Assembly: GCF_001486505.1 (NCBI RefSeq)
Contig: NZ_LN909066.1
Span: 261,795 to 325,794 of the forward strand
Length of the DNA stretch: 64,000 nucleotides
DNA from: Paenibacillus rubinfantis
GTDB taxonomy: Bacteria; Bacillota; Bacilli; Paenibacillales; Paenibacillaceae
Direction: 5' to 3'
This document shows positions 17,005 through 24,106 of the stretch, piece after piece (the first letter of the stretch is position 1; every line of letters starts with the position of its first letter). A program made the position numbers and the translations under genes. Below the pieces are notes generated by a model. That model searched no databases and had not been told where the DNA came from. It saw only the letters and a list, made by a program, of their open reading frames with translations.

Positions 17005-17513
17005 ACGCGGTAATCCACTCCTTTGTATACGCTGGGTGCGTAAGACATCGGCAGGCTAAAGTCCGCCTCGGCGCTATCCGTACCCTCAGGCGGGATCAAA
17101 AGCTCGGCCTTCAATGACAAAAGTCGATATCCCGCCTTCTCCAACGCCTCGCTCACTTCCTCCTGGCGAGATTCCAGAAACGCTCCGGTTGCTTCTTTTT
17201 CGCTGTAGATTTTGAGCAGCACCTTTTTGTCGGCAACCTGCACGTCGACCATGATCTGGCCCAGCGCCTTCATCTGCAGATCAAACCAAAGCCGGCAGTT
17301 GGCCGGATCCAGCTCCCCTTTGCGTCCGCGCCGCGACTCGATGTGCACGGCGGCGGTTTGTTGGCCGTCCGGACCGATAAAGGGCAGGAACATCGTGACC
17401 TGCGCAAACGGGGCGGTCCGGTCCGTGTTCAGCAGCAGCTGCTGTCCGGTGAGCTGCTGCACAAGCTGGCGCGCCGCCTCTTGGAGCGGCGCGGGCAGAT
17501 CGTCTGAGGCCAT
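17001..17513 (-). CDS. ylqG: C-terminal fragment of frameshifted YlqG-like protein (FliK-like domain)
   Basis: A 170-codon open frame that continues a protein begun in another frame upstream. Extending it upstream of its ATG at 17513 gives a sensible sequence (AAHETLKGLLLQAM) without a stop back to where the 330-residue frame is still open, so the two are halves of one gene with a one-base change. The segment TMFLPFIGPDGQQTAAVHIE followed by a compact beta-rich domain resembles the C-terminal part of hook-length control proteins (FliK). It overlaps ylqH by ATGA. Confidence 0.7.
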   Translation of the reverse strand: MASDDLPAPLQEAARQLVQQLTGQQLLLNTDRTAPFAQVTMFLPFIGPDGQQTAAVHIESRRGRKGELDPANCRLWFDLQMKALGQIMVDVQVADKKVLLKIYSEKEATGAFLESRQEEVSEALEKAGYRLLSLKAELLIPPEGTDSAEADFSLPMSYAPSVYKGVDYRV

Positions 17514-17533
17514 CGCCTGCAGGAGAAGGCCCT

Positions 17534-18526
17534 TCAGCGTCTCGTGCGCCGCCGGGCCTGCCGCCGTCGGGCCTCCGCCAGCACGGCTTGCAGCTTCGCG
17601 ACCAGCGCTCCGCCCGATCCGCCTGCGGCTTGCTGTCCCTGCAGGCCCGGCTGCGTCGCCTGCGAACCGCCCGAAGCGTCCGCATAGGCCCCCTGCCGGG
17701 CCAACTGCACCAGCCCCGCCGCCTGGTTCGGCTGAGCCGCTCCACCGGCGGGGGCTGTCCCTGTCTGAGCCGCGGCCCCACCTACCGTCCCGGCGGTCGT
17801 CTCTGATGCTTGCGGGGCTGTGCTGCCTCCAGACAAAACCGACGGCGAGGTTTGCCCCAACGGACCAGGCTGGCTAGCGGCGGCACCACCAGCAGCACGC
17901 CCTCCATTCCCGGCGGCCTCCTGTCCCGCTTGGCGCAGGAAGCTGGCGACCTGCTTCTCAAGCGAGGAGAGCAAAACATGCAGCGGCGGTCCAAACACCG
18001 CTTGATGCAGCCCCGCTACGGTTTCCCCCGTAATTGGTAAGCCCCGTCCGAAGGCGATCCCTGCCGCCTGAATCCATTCCGACAGTGGCACACCGGCCGG
18101 CTTTTGACCGGAAACCTGCTGCAGCAATGCTAAATTGTCTTTTGTTAACGGGATTCCGCTTTTTTGCATGAGCTGCAACAAATCCCGGTTAGTTGGCGTA
18201 TTCTCAAGCCCCAGCGATTCGAGTGCCTTGGCTAGGGAAGCGGCGGACAAAACCGCCCCCGGAGCCGACTGGACCGGCTTCAAGACCGCCAGACCGTCCT
18301 TGGATTCCGGCTGTACCTGCAACAGCGTGGTTTCCCCTGGACGCAGCGGCGTTTCCAATGCCGCGTGGAGTTTGACGCCTTGGACCTGGATGACGGCCTC
18401 CTGTCCGTCCTCGGAGACGGACAACACCGTCCCGCGGACCACCTGCCCGGTCTTGAGTTCCAGCGTTTTTGGCTCACCGGAACGAACGTCTCCCATCATG
18501 CTGCGCAGCAGCGGTCCGATATTCAT
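17534..18526 (-). CDS. ylqG: N-terminal fragment of frameshifted YlqG-like protein
   Basis: A 330-residue frame that starts with a good ribosome-binding site (GGGGGGAGCTT ATG). Residues 1-80 form a small beta-rich domain (TGQVVRGTVLSVSEDGQEAVIQVQG). Residues about 200-310 are a low-complexity Ala/Gly/Gln linker. It ends in LVAKLQAVLAEA followed by an Arg-rich nonsense tail (RRRQARRRTRR), as expected after loss of frame in a GC-rich stretch. The intact gene would give about 500 residues. Either a real mutation or a sequencing error near 17560-17590. It follows rnhB after a hairpin terminator. Confidence 0.7.
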   Translation of the reverse strand: MNIGPLLRSMMGDVRSGEPKTLELKTGQVVRGTVLSVSEDGQEAVIQVQGVKLHAALETPLRPGETTLLQVQPESKDGLAVLKPVQSAPGAVLSAASLAKALESLGLENTPTNRDLLQLMQKSGIPLTKDNLALLQQVSGQKPAGVPLSEWIQAAGIAFGRGLPITGETVAGLHQAVFGPPLHVLLSSLEKQVASFLRQAGQEAAGNGGRAAGGAAASQPGPLGQTSPSVLSGGSTAPQASETTAGTVGGAAAQTGTAPAGGAAQPNQAAGLVQLARQGAYADASGGSQATQPGLQGQQAAGGSGGALVAKLQAVLAEARRRQARRRTRR

Positions 18527-18555
18527 AAGCTCCCCCCTTTGCTTCCTTGACGATA

Positions 18556-18585
18556 TGGAAAACCCGCCTCTCTCGAGAGCGGGTA
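18556..18585 (-). terminator. Hairpin terminator between rnhB and ylqG
   Basis: ACCCGC.CTCTC arms pair with GAGAG.CGGGT, followed on the minus strand by TTTTCC. It lies just after the rnhB stop and may only partly stop transcription into ylqG. Confidence 0.55.
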
Positions 18586-18596
18586 AGGACTACCGG

Positions 18597-19217
18597 TTAA
18601 AACAACGTTTGTTCCTCTACGAACAAATTCCGCATAAAGCTTTTTCGATGCATCGGTGTGGGTCCAAGCGCTTGAATTTGCTCGCGGTGCAGCTTCGTCG
18701 CATAACCTTTATGTACGGCAATTCCGTATTCGGGATAACGCGCCTCCCATTCGCCTTGACATAAGCGGTCCCGCGTCACCTTGGCGATGATCGACGCAGC
18801 GGCGATAGACTGGCTGTTGGCGTCCCCTTTGATCACCGAGAGCTGAGGGATCGAAACCTCCACCTTCTCCGCATCGATCAACAGGAAGTCCGGTTGTACC
18901 GACAGCTTGTCGATCGCCTGCTTCATCGCTCGCCGCGTCGCCTGCTTGATATTAATCTGGTCGATCGTCGCAGCGTCCACAAAGCCAATTCCTACGGCAA
19001 TCGCCTGCTCCATGATGATATCGTACAGCACCTCGCGTTTTTTAGCGCTGAGTTTCTTGGAATCATCGACACCCTCCAGCACAAGCTCCTGCGGTAAAAT
19101 CACCGCAGCGGCTACCACGTCTCCAAAGAGGCAACCTCTTCCGACCTCGTCGATCCCCGCGATATGCGAATATCCCGATTGCCAGTACTCGCGCTCATAT
19201 TTTAATAAATCGTCCAT
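18597..19217 (-). CDS. rnhB: Ribonuclease HII
   Basis: RNase HII cuts the RNA strand of RNA-DNA hybrids and removes single ribonucleotides from DNA. The 206-residue protein carries the catalytic acidic set: GIDEVGRG (Asp23, Glu24), LLIDAEK, and a late Asp in AKVTRDRL. The loop after GRG reads CLFGDVV where most bacterial enzymes have PLAGPVV; the rest of the site is intact. It lies 230 bp downstream of ylqF, as in Bacillus. Confidence 0.97.
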   Translation of the reverse strand: MDDLLKYEREYWQSGYSHIAGIDEVGRGCLFGDVVAAAVILPQELVLEGVDDSKKLSAKKREVLYDIIMEQAIAVGIGFVDAATIDQINIKQATRRAMKQAIDKLSVQPDFLLIDAEKVEVSIPQLSVIKGDANSQSIAAASIIAKVTRDRLCQGEWEARYPEYGIAVHKGYATKLHREQIQALGPTPMHRKSFMRNLFVEEQTLF

Positions 19218-19404
19218 AGTGCCTCCTTGTTCTTCGCGAACCTATCCCCTTGATGTTAGCTGTTCTATGATGATCTCATTCCCTGTCCTGGAAATGAGGG
19301 GTTCCACGTCTGGAGCGCATTCTTCATTTGATTATCCAGCTCAATGAAAACTCTTCTTCCCCTATAATATCGGCTTTCCTCCCTCGATTCTACAGCCTTT
19401 CCTC

Positions 19405-19443
19405 AAAAAAACAAGCCGCCGGCACGCCGCCGACGGCTTTTTA
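19405..19443 (-). terminator. Intrinsic terminator of the lepB-ylqF unit
   Basis: AGCCGCCGGC and GCCGACGGCT arms (one mismatch) are followed on the minus strand by a run of seven T. It begins 5 bases past the ylqF stop. The remaining spacer up to rnhB shows nothing else. Confidence 0.85.
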
Positions 19444-19447
19444 TTCT

Positions 19448-20311
19448 CTAATATGGCGCTTCAAGCGAATATCGCCCCAGCTTACCGGCTCGCAGCTCGC
19501 GAAGCAGAATACTCGAAGCCTTCTCCAAATCCACCCGGCCGCCGCTCATGAGACAACCGCGCTTACGCCCCACGGCCTCCATGACGGCGACAATTTCGTC
19601 CGCATCCTCGAAATCACGTGGCGCCTGATCCAGCTCGAACCGCTCTTGAAACGGTTCCCAGTAATACCGAACCAAATATTTAACCGCAAAAAAAGCGATG
19701 TCTTCGACGTTTAAGATCTCCTCGCGGATCGCCCCTGTAACAGCCAGGCGATAACCGACGTTTTGATCCTCAAACTTCGGCCACAAAATGCCCGGCGTAT
19801 CTAGCAGCTCCATCTCCGTACCAACCTTGATCCATTGCTGCCCTTTGGTGACGCCGGGACGGTCGCCGGTTGCCGCGATTTTGCGTCCGGCCAAGCCGTT
19901 GATCAGCGTCGATTTGCCAACATTCGGGATACCTACGATTAAGGCCCGAACCGCCCGGGGATTAATCCCTTTGGCGATTTGCTTCTCGATTTTCTCTTTC
20001 AGCAGCTCCTTGGCGAGCAGTGGAATCTCCTTCAAGCCTTGCCCGCTTGCAGCATCCGCTTCGACGGCCAAATGCCCTTCTTCTTTAAAATAGGCAATCC
20101 ATTGCCGCGTGACCGAAGGGTCGGCCAAATCGGATTTATTCAGCACGATAAGCCGGGGCTTTCCCTGCAAAATCTCATCGATCATCGGATTTCGGCTGGA
20201 CAAGGGCAACCTCGCGTCAAGCAGCTCAATCACCACGTCGATCAGCTTAAGCTTCTCCTGAATCTGCCGGCGTGCCTTGGTCATATGGCCGGGAAACCAT
20301 TGAATTGTCAT
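19448..20311 (-). CDS. ylqF: Ribosome biogenesis GTPase YlqF (RbgA)
   Basis: RbgA is a circularly permuted GTPase needed for late assembly of the 50S subunit. The 287-residue protein shows the permuted order: G4 motif LNKSDL first (near residue 58), then G1 GIPNVGKST, and G3 DTPG. The N-terminal IQWFPGHMTKARRQI is the family signature. A C-terminal RNA-binding region ends in LGRYSLEAPY. It follows lepB by 70 bp. Confidence 0.97.
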   Translation of the reverse strand: MTIQWFPGHMTKARRQIQEKLKLIDVVIELLDARLPLSSRNPMIDEILQGKPRLIVLNKSDLADPSVTRQWIAYFKEEGHLAVEADAASGQGLKEIPLLAKELLKEKIEKQIAKGINPRAVRALIVGIPNVGKSTLINGLAGRKIAATGDRPGVTKGQQWIKVGTEMELLDTPGILWPKFEDQNVGYRLAVTGAIREEILNVEDIAFFAVKYLVRYYWEPFQERFELDQAPRDFEDADEIVAVMEAVGRKRGCLMSGGRVDLEKASSILLRELRAGKLGRYSLEAPY

Positions 20312-20381
20312 CTTTCTTCACCTCATCTATCCCAAGAACGCGCGCCTGCACCCTCCTGTTACACCCCATACGATGCGATCT

Positions 20382-21050
20382 CTAGTGCTTGATAAACTGG
20401 AGATCCGAGAGTGGCCAGAATACCAGATCTGCTCTGCCTACGATGTCCCCGTAAGGCACGTAGCCGATCCGCCGGCTGTCTGTACTGTTGGAACGGTTAT
20501 CACCAAGCACAAACACGTACCCTTCCGGAACGGTTCCATCCGGAACCAGCTCGTTCGGGAAATTGGCTTCATGATTATAAAGCTCATTATTGTTATGTTT
20601 CTCAATCACAACATCTTTAATGTATGTTTCGTCCACGACCTGCCCATTCACAGTAACCGTATCCCCTTCGACTTGAACCGTATCGCCGGGAACGCCAATG
20701 ACGCGTTTGATGAAATCGCGGCCTTCCGACGGAACGTGAAAGACGATCACTTCGCCATGCTTGGGAGCACGCATATCGTAAATGATTTTGTTCACGATAA
20801 TCCGTTCTCCGGTATGGAAGTTCGGCTGCATCGACGGGCCGTCTACGATAAACGGAGCAAAGAAAAGCCAACGAATCAGGAGAACTAGCACAACGGCGAT
20901 AGCAATGGCTTTCAGCCATTCCAGCGCCTCGCTTTTTTCCTTCTTGCCCGCAGGCGGCACCTGCACCGTTTCCGGCCCGCCGAGTTGGTGTTCTACCGTT
21001 CCGGAGGGCTGCGAAACTTCCAGATGATCACGTTGTTCTTGTTTCTCCAT
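20382..21050 (-). CDS. lepB: Signal peptidase I
   Basis: Type I signal peptidase removes N-terminal signal peptides from exported proteins. The 222-residue protein has a long acidic/Gln-rich cytosolic N-terminus, one membrane span at about residues 48-65 (AIAIAVVLVLLIRWLFF), catalytic Ser73 in GPSMQPNF and general-base Lys115 in RDFIKRVIG. GDNRSNSTDSRRIG is the conserved box D/E. It sits between rplS and ylqF, the conserved place. Confidence 0.97.
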   Translation of the reverse strand: MEKQEQRDHLEVSQPSGTVEHQLGGPETVQVPPAGKKEKSEALEWLKAIAIAVVLVLLIRWLFFAPFIVDGPSMQPNFHTGERIIVNKIIYDMRAPKHGEVIVFHVPSEGRDFIKRVIGVPGDTVQVEGDTVTVNGQVVDETYIKDVVIEKHNNNELYNHEANFPNELVPDGTVPEGYVFVLGDNRSNSTDSRRIGYVPYGDIVGRADLVFWPLSDLQFIKH

Positions 21051-21090
21051 GGATCGTGACCTCTCCTTATCTCTTAAAAGTTGTCTATAA

Positions 21091-21124
21091 TAAGTAAAGG
21101 GGCTTGATTGGATCCAAGCCCCCT
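21091..21124 (-). terminator. Hairpin terminator of rplS
   Basis: GGGGCTTG pairs with CAAGCCCC around an 8-nt loop (ATTGGATC), followed on the minus strand by TTTACTT. It lies 17 bp past the rplS stop. Confidence 0.7.
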
Positions 21125-21140
21125 GTTCGTTAATGGAAAA

Positions 21141-21485
21141 TTAACGACGTACTTCTTTAATTCTCGCTGCTTTACCGCGAAGTTCGCGAAGATAATACAA
21201 CTTCGCACGACGCACTTTACCACGGCGAGCCACTTCGATTTTATCGATTTTCGGGGAATGAAGCGGGAAAGTTCTTTCCACGCCTACACCGTTGGAAATT
21301 TTACGAACTGTAAAAGTTTCGCTGATTCCGCCGCCACGACGCTTAATTACAACACCTTCGAACAATTGGACACGTTCACGAGATCCCTCGATAACCTTTA
21401 CGAACACTTTCAAAGTGTCCCCAGGACGAAAGCTCGGAATATCCTTGCGAAGCTGTTCTTGCGTAATCGCTTGTACGATATTCAT
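21141..21485 (-). CDS. rplS: 50S ribosomal protein L19
   Basis: L19 sits at the 30S-50S interface. The 114-residue protein has the typical PSFRPGDTLKVFVKVIEGSRERVQLFEG and the basic C-terminus LYYLRELRGKAARIKE. The ribosome-binding site GGAGGGAG lies seven bases before the ATG. The leader of about 100 nt probably folds into an L19-type autoregulatory structure. trmD, its usual upstream neighbour, is 3.5 kb away because of an insertion. Confidence 0.98.
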   Translation of the reverse strand: MNIVQAITQEQLRKDIPSFRPGDTLKVFVKVIEGSRERVQLFEGVVIKRRGGGISETFTVRKISNGVGVERTFPLHSPKIDKIEVARRGKVRRAKLYYLRELRGKAARIKEVRR

Positions 21486-21586
21486 CTAGGACTCCCTCCT
21501 TCCACTCAGGTGTTCATGCCTCTTCCGGAGAATCCTCTGTTCTCCTTCATCATCCGCAGCGGACCACCGAATTCACAACAAATTGA
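21486..21586 (-). ncRNA. Candidate L19 ribosomal-protein leader
   Basis: Between the inferred start of transcription and the rplS start lies a leader of about 100 nt with the run GGTGGTCCGC.GCGGATGATGAAGGA, which looks like the short L19 leader of Firmicutes, an RNA that represses its own gene when L19 is in excess. The call is from memory of the motif and position; a covariance-model search would settle it. Confidence 0.5.
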
Positions 21587-21615
21587 ATTTTATCATAATT
21601 CCATAGGCATAGCAA
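21587..21615 (-). promoter_or_regulatory. Sigma-A promoter of rplS
   Basis: On the minus strand TTGCTA (21610-21615) and TAAAAT (21587-21592) are separated by 17 bases. This would free rplS from trmD transcription, fitting the split operon. Confidence 0.55.
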
Positions 21616-21683
21616 GAAAAATGTGCAAAGCAACAGGCCATTTGCCCACAAGTACCACCTTTTTTATCCTATCCTGACGAATG

Positions 21684-21712
21684 CAAAAAAATGCCTCCAA
21701 TCCCTTGGAGGC
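21684..21712 (-). terminator. Intrinsic terminator of the small LSm-like gene
   Basis: GCCTCCAA pairs with TTGGAGGC around a 4-nt loop, followed on the minus strand by seven T. It starts 14 bp past the stop of the 84-residue gene. Confidence 0.85.
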
Positions 21713-21725
21713 TCACGTTCGTTCT

Positions 21726-21980
21726 TTAAATTAATGCGATGGCCAGCAGCGTAAACAAACTAAGCGTTAAGATCTCCTCGTTAGCGCCATAAGGTCCGTA
21801 GCCGTACCCATAAGGCGGAAGAAACGCCGAGGTATAAGCACGGCCTTTCGCTGACCTTTTCAAGTAGACGTTCTCTCGATCCACCTTCACGATCGTACCT
21901 TCATAGACGCCGCCATCCCGGGTTAAAATGCGAACCTTCTTATTCATGCATTGCAGACAATTATAATAGGCCTCTGCCAT
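21726..21980 (-). CDS. Small protein with LSm-like beta domain and hydrophobic C-terminus
   Basis: An 84-residue protein not recognised by name. Residues 12-42 (NKKVRILTRDGGVYEGTIVK then VDRENVYLK) have the pattern of an LSm/SH3-like small beta barrel, as in Hfq-like or DUF2642-type proteins. A Tyr/Gly-rich patch (PPYGYGYGPYG) follows, then a hydrophobic tail ILTLSLFTLLAIALI that could anchor in the membrane. The ribosome-binding site AAGGGG and the strong terminator support it as a real monocistronic gene. Cys8 and Cys11 form a CxxC pair. Function unknown. Confidence 0.7.
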   Translation of the reverse strand: MAEAYYNCLQCMNKKVRILTRDGGVYEGTIVKVDRENVYLKRSAKGRAYTSAFLPPYGYGYGPYGANEEILTLSLFTLLAIALI

Positions 21981-22246
21981 TCCCCTTGTTCCCCTTCCTT
22001 TTGCAAGCTACTGCATAGTATGAGGACGATGGACGAACGGTATGGGCGACTAACGGTTAACTATGGCAACGAACTCGCTTGGTTTCGCCGTCATCTCGAT
22101 CCAAGCCGGCCGAAACCCACTTTTAAAGGCATTCCGCACGGACTTAGCGTTGATGAAGGGTTGCTGCATAGCCATATCCCATCTTTCTAAATTAGTCATA
22201 GACATAAACTCTCGATTTAACAGACAAGATGGAGTGACTTTTCGAA

Positions 22247-22609
22247 TTACATATGTAGAAATTTAGATAATTGCTGCATTATGTTTTTATATTCCTCTGG
22301 AGAGGGGCCTTGAGGTATTTTAAACAATAACTGCTCTCGATTTATTGTGTAAAGTTTACTTGTCCGAACACTAGTAGGAAGTTTCAATCTCACTTGAATA
22401 TCATATGGATTGCGAGGTGGCGACTTAGTGCAGCTACAAACAACAACATCCTCGTTGTCCTCATCTCCAACAATAAAAACTGGAGCTTCTCTTACAGGTT
22501 GTCCTATGGTTGAATACCTCGCAAAGAAAAAGTCGCCATGCTTAGCTTTTCTTCTTGCTTCAGCTAATTGGGCGACCTTATTGCTGCTTGAGGATTTTTC
22601 TGAGTTCAT
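22247..22609 (-). CDS. PemK/MazF-like type II toxin
   Basis: A toxin-type endoribonuclease by similarity: HGDFFFARYSTIGQPVREAPVFIVGDE resembles the PemK/MazF barrel start, followed by a basic middle and a helix at the end. The length from the ATG at 22609 is 120 residues; two earlier in-frame ATGs (22615, 22642) are possible. It overlaps the upstream small gene by about 30 bases, the usual antitoxin-toxin arrangement. The region is visibly richer in A+T than its neighbours, suggesting transfer. RNA targets cannot be deduced. The alternative is a PemK-fold protein without toxicity. Confidence 0.7.
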   Translation of the reverse strand: MNSEKSSSSNKVAQLAEARRKAKHGDFFFARYSTIGQPVREAPVFIVGDEDNEDVVVCSCTKSPPRNPYDIQVRLKLPTSVRTSKLYTINREQLLFKIPQGPSPEEYKNIMQQLSKFLHM

Positions 22610-22805
22610 CTTCATACCAACCTTTAAAATACTCCATGTCATTTTCCATATCTTTTGCGTCAGACATTGTCACTTTCATGGGTTCAATTTTATCTAGACC
22701 TAATAATTTTTCTATTTCAGCGATACTTCTTTTTGATTTACTTCGAAGTTTTTTTGTTAATGCAACTGAGCGAAGCGCAGAAGACTTTCTTAATACCACA
22801 CTCAT
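22578..22805 (-). CDS. Putative antitoxin of the PemK-like toxin
   Basis: A 75-residue basic protein starting MSVVLRKSSALRSVALTKK, chosen because AAGGAG lies ten bases before this ATG; the longer frame upstream has no such site. The N-terminal part is basic (RSKSKRSIAEIEKLLG) and could bind DNA, and the acidic C-terminal tail (MENDMEYFKGWYEDELRK) is typical of the toxin-binding arm of an antitoxin. The stop lies inside the toxin gene. Identified by position and composition, not by family. Confidence 0.65.
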   Translation of the reverse strand: MSVVLRKSSALRSVALTKKLRSKSKRSIAEIEKLLGLDKIEPMKVTMSDAKDMENDMEYFKGWYEDELRKILKQQ

Positions 22806-22915
22806 TTTTTTCAACTCCTTGTTGCTCAATGCACTCATCTCCAAGTAAATTTTCACTTGGTAAAAGCGTTGGCATTTGAGCAAATTTACATACAAAGCAG
22901 GTATAAAGGATAAAA

Positions 22916-22955
22916 GTACAACTACATTGTACCATGTTCCACATAACACATACAA
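22916..22955 (-). promoter_or_regulatory. Toxin-antitoxin promoter with perfect inverted repeat over the -10
   Basis: On the minus strand TTGTAT (22950-22955) and TACAAT (22926-22931) are 18 bases apart. A perfect inverted repeat GTACAA-N5-TTGTAC covers 22916-22932, over the -10 and start site. That is where an antitoxin or toxin-antitoxin complex would bind to repress its own transcription. Confidence 0.55.
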
Positions 22956-23075
22956 CGACAGGTGGGAAAATTATACAGCAAAAAAGACCACTCCCTAAAG
23001 CAGATGTTAATCTGTCAGGTGTAGTCTTATATAGCAACATTATTTCTGACTTTGATCACATTAATAAAGGAAAAA

Positions 23076-23149
23076 TCGGAGTAGCGGGATTCGAACCCAC
23101 GGCCTCACCCACCCCAAGGGTGCGCGCTACCTGACTGCGCCATACCCCG
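23076..23149 (-). tRNA. tRNA-Pro (anticodon GGG)
   Basis: On the minus strand the sequence folds as a full cloverleaf: acceptor arms CGGGGTA/TACTCCG (one G-T pair), D-arm with GCGCAGTCAGGTAGCGC, anticodon stem CACCC/GGGTG with loop TTGGGGT (anticodon GGG), and T-arm GTGGGTTCGAATCCCGC. The discriminator is A and CCA is not encoded; a T-run follows. It is a single gene inside the rplS-trmD insertion. Confidence 0.95.
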
Positions 23150-23440
23150 ATATGAAAACATGGAGGTTAACGTTTTGCCGTTCCTCGTTAACCGTTTATC
23201 AATCGCATGTTTCCATTATAAGCCATAGGCGCGCACCCTCGCAAGAGTTTAGACGTCCACCGCCTAAGTCCCTATTTCGCTTCGCTGCCCGCTTGCCCCC
23301 TTCTCTTTGTCCAATATTCCCTATCCACTAGTCCTATCGTCCCGTCGTCTCTTCTCCAAAATAACCCATAAATCCTATGTCATTGGATGAACTTGTGGGT
23401 AATATTCTTAGAAGATGACTAAGCGATTGGAGGAATTGGT

Positions 23441-23956
23441 ATGAAAAAATTTGTACTCGCGGTAGTGGCTTGTGCCTTGCTAGGCTCGGCTACTGTGGTG
23501 GGGGCTGCCCCCGCAGCAAAAGCGGTTAGAGCCAGCATTAAGTATTTCAATTATGTGGTGAACGGGCAAACCAAGCTGACTGCGGATGCACTGGTCTTTA
23601 ACGGAACCACGTATGTCCCGATTCGGGAAGCTGCAAGCCTGTTTAACTATGACACGACCTATGATGGTGCAACCAAAACCATTTCATTCACTACAAAGAA
23701 GGATTGGATCACCTTGTCTGAACTGGTCGCAGCGAACACGCGCCTTTCCGCTTCGCAATCCGATGATACTCCCAACGTGTACGTCATCCGATCGGGAGGC
23801 GAAATCGCCTTTAGCCTCAACGCCTCGAACCTGAAGGACGGGGAGACAACTTCCGTCGTGACAAATCGTTCTCACTTGATTGCCGTGAAGAAAGAGTTGG
23901 GATCGGTGGTTTTAAGCAAAAAAGACGTCATCGCCGCCGGCTATATCGTCGAATAA
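23441..23956 (+). CDS. Secreted copper-amine-oxidase-N 'stalk' domain protein
   Basis: A 171-residue exported protein. Residues 1-28 are a signal peptide (Lys-Lys, hydrophobic core, cleavage near VGAAPAAKA). Residues about 35-88 contain the stalk-domain pattern VNGQTKLTADALVFNGTTYV, PIREAASLF and TKTISF, common in many copies in Paenibacillus. The remainder is of unknown function (DTPNVYVIRSGGEIAFSLN). The ribosome-binding site is GGAGG. The 291-bp spacer before it, up to the tRNA, shows nothing. It is followed by a clear terminator. Confidence 0.85.
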   Translation: MKKFVLAVVACALLGSATVVGAAPAAKAVRASIKYFNYVVNGQTKLTADALVFNGTTYVPIREAASLFNYDTTYDGATKTISFTTKKDWITLSELVAANTRLSASQSDDTPNVYVIRSGGEIAFSLNASNLKDGETTSVVTNRSHLIAVKKELGSVVLSKKDVIAAGYIVE

Positions 23957-23968
23957 TACCAATTGAGC

Positions 23969-24003
23969 AAAACCCTCGGGTAGTTACCCGGGGGTTTTGT
24001 TGT
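23969..24003 (+). terminator. Terminator of the stalk-domain gene
   Basis: AACCCTCGGG pairs with CCCGGGGGTT around TAGTTA, followed by TTTTGTTGTTT on the plus strand. Confidence 0.8.
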
Positions 24004-24106
24004 TTGGATCTATAAAAAAAGTACCTATTGCAATCAAATCGTAACCACTTCGTTTTTGTATACCAATAAAATAGATTTATTAGAGAAAATAGGAGACTTT
24101 GGAGAG

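Noticed and set aside
17212..17877. 221-codon plus-strand open frame opposite ylqG
   Set aside because: Pro/Arg/Ala-rich, an effect of high GC; the minus-strand frames carry the recognisable domains.
21981..22246. Possible small genes on the plus strand between the LSm-like gene and the toxin
   Set aside because: Short frames without ribosome-binding sites or recognisable sequence; I looked for a transposase remnant and could not support one.
23076..23149. tRNA as part of a longer tRNA cluster
   Set aside because: No second cloverleaf was found within several hundred bases on either side.
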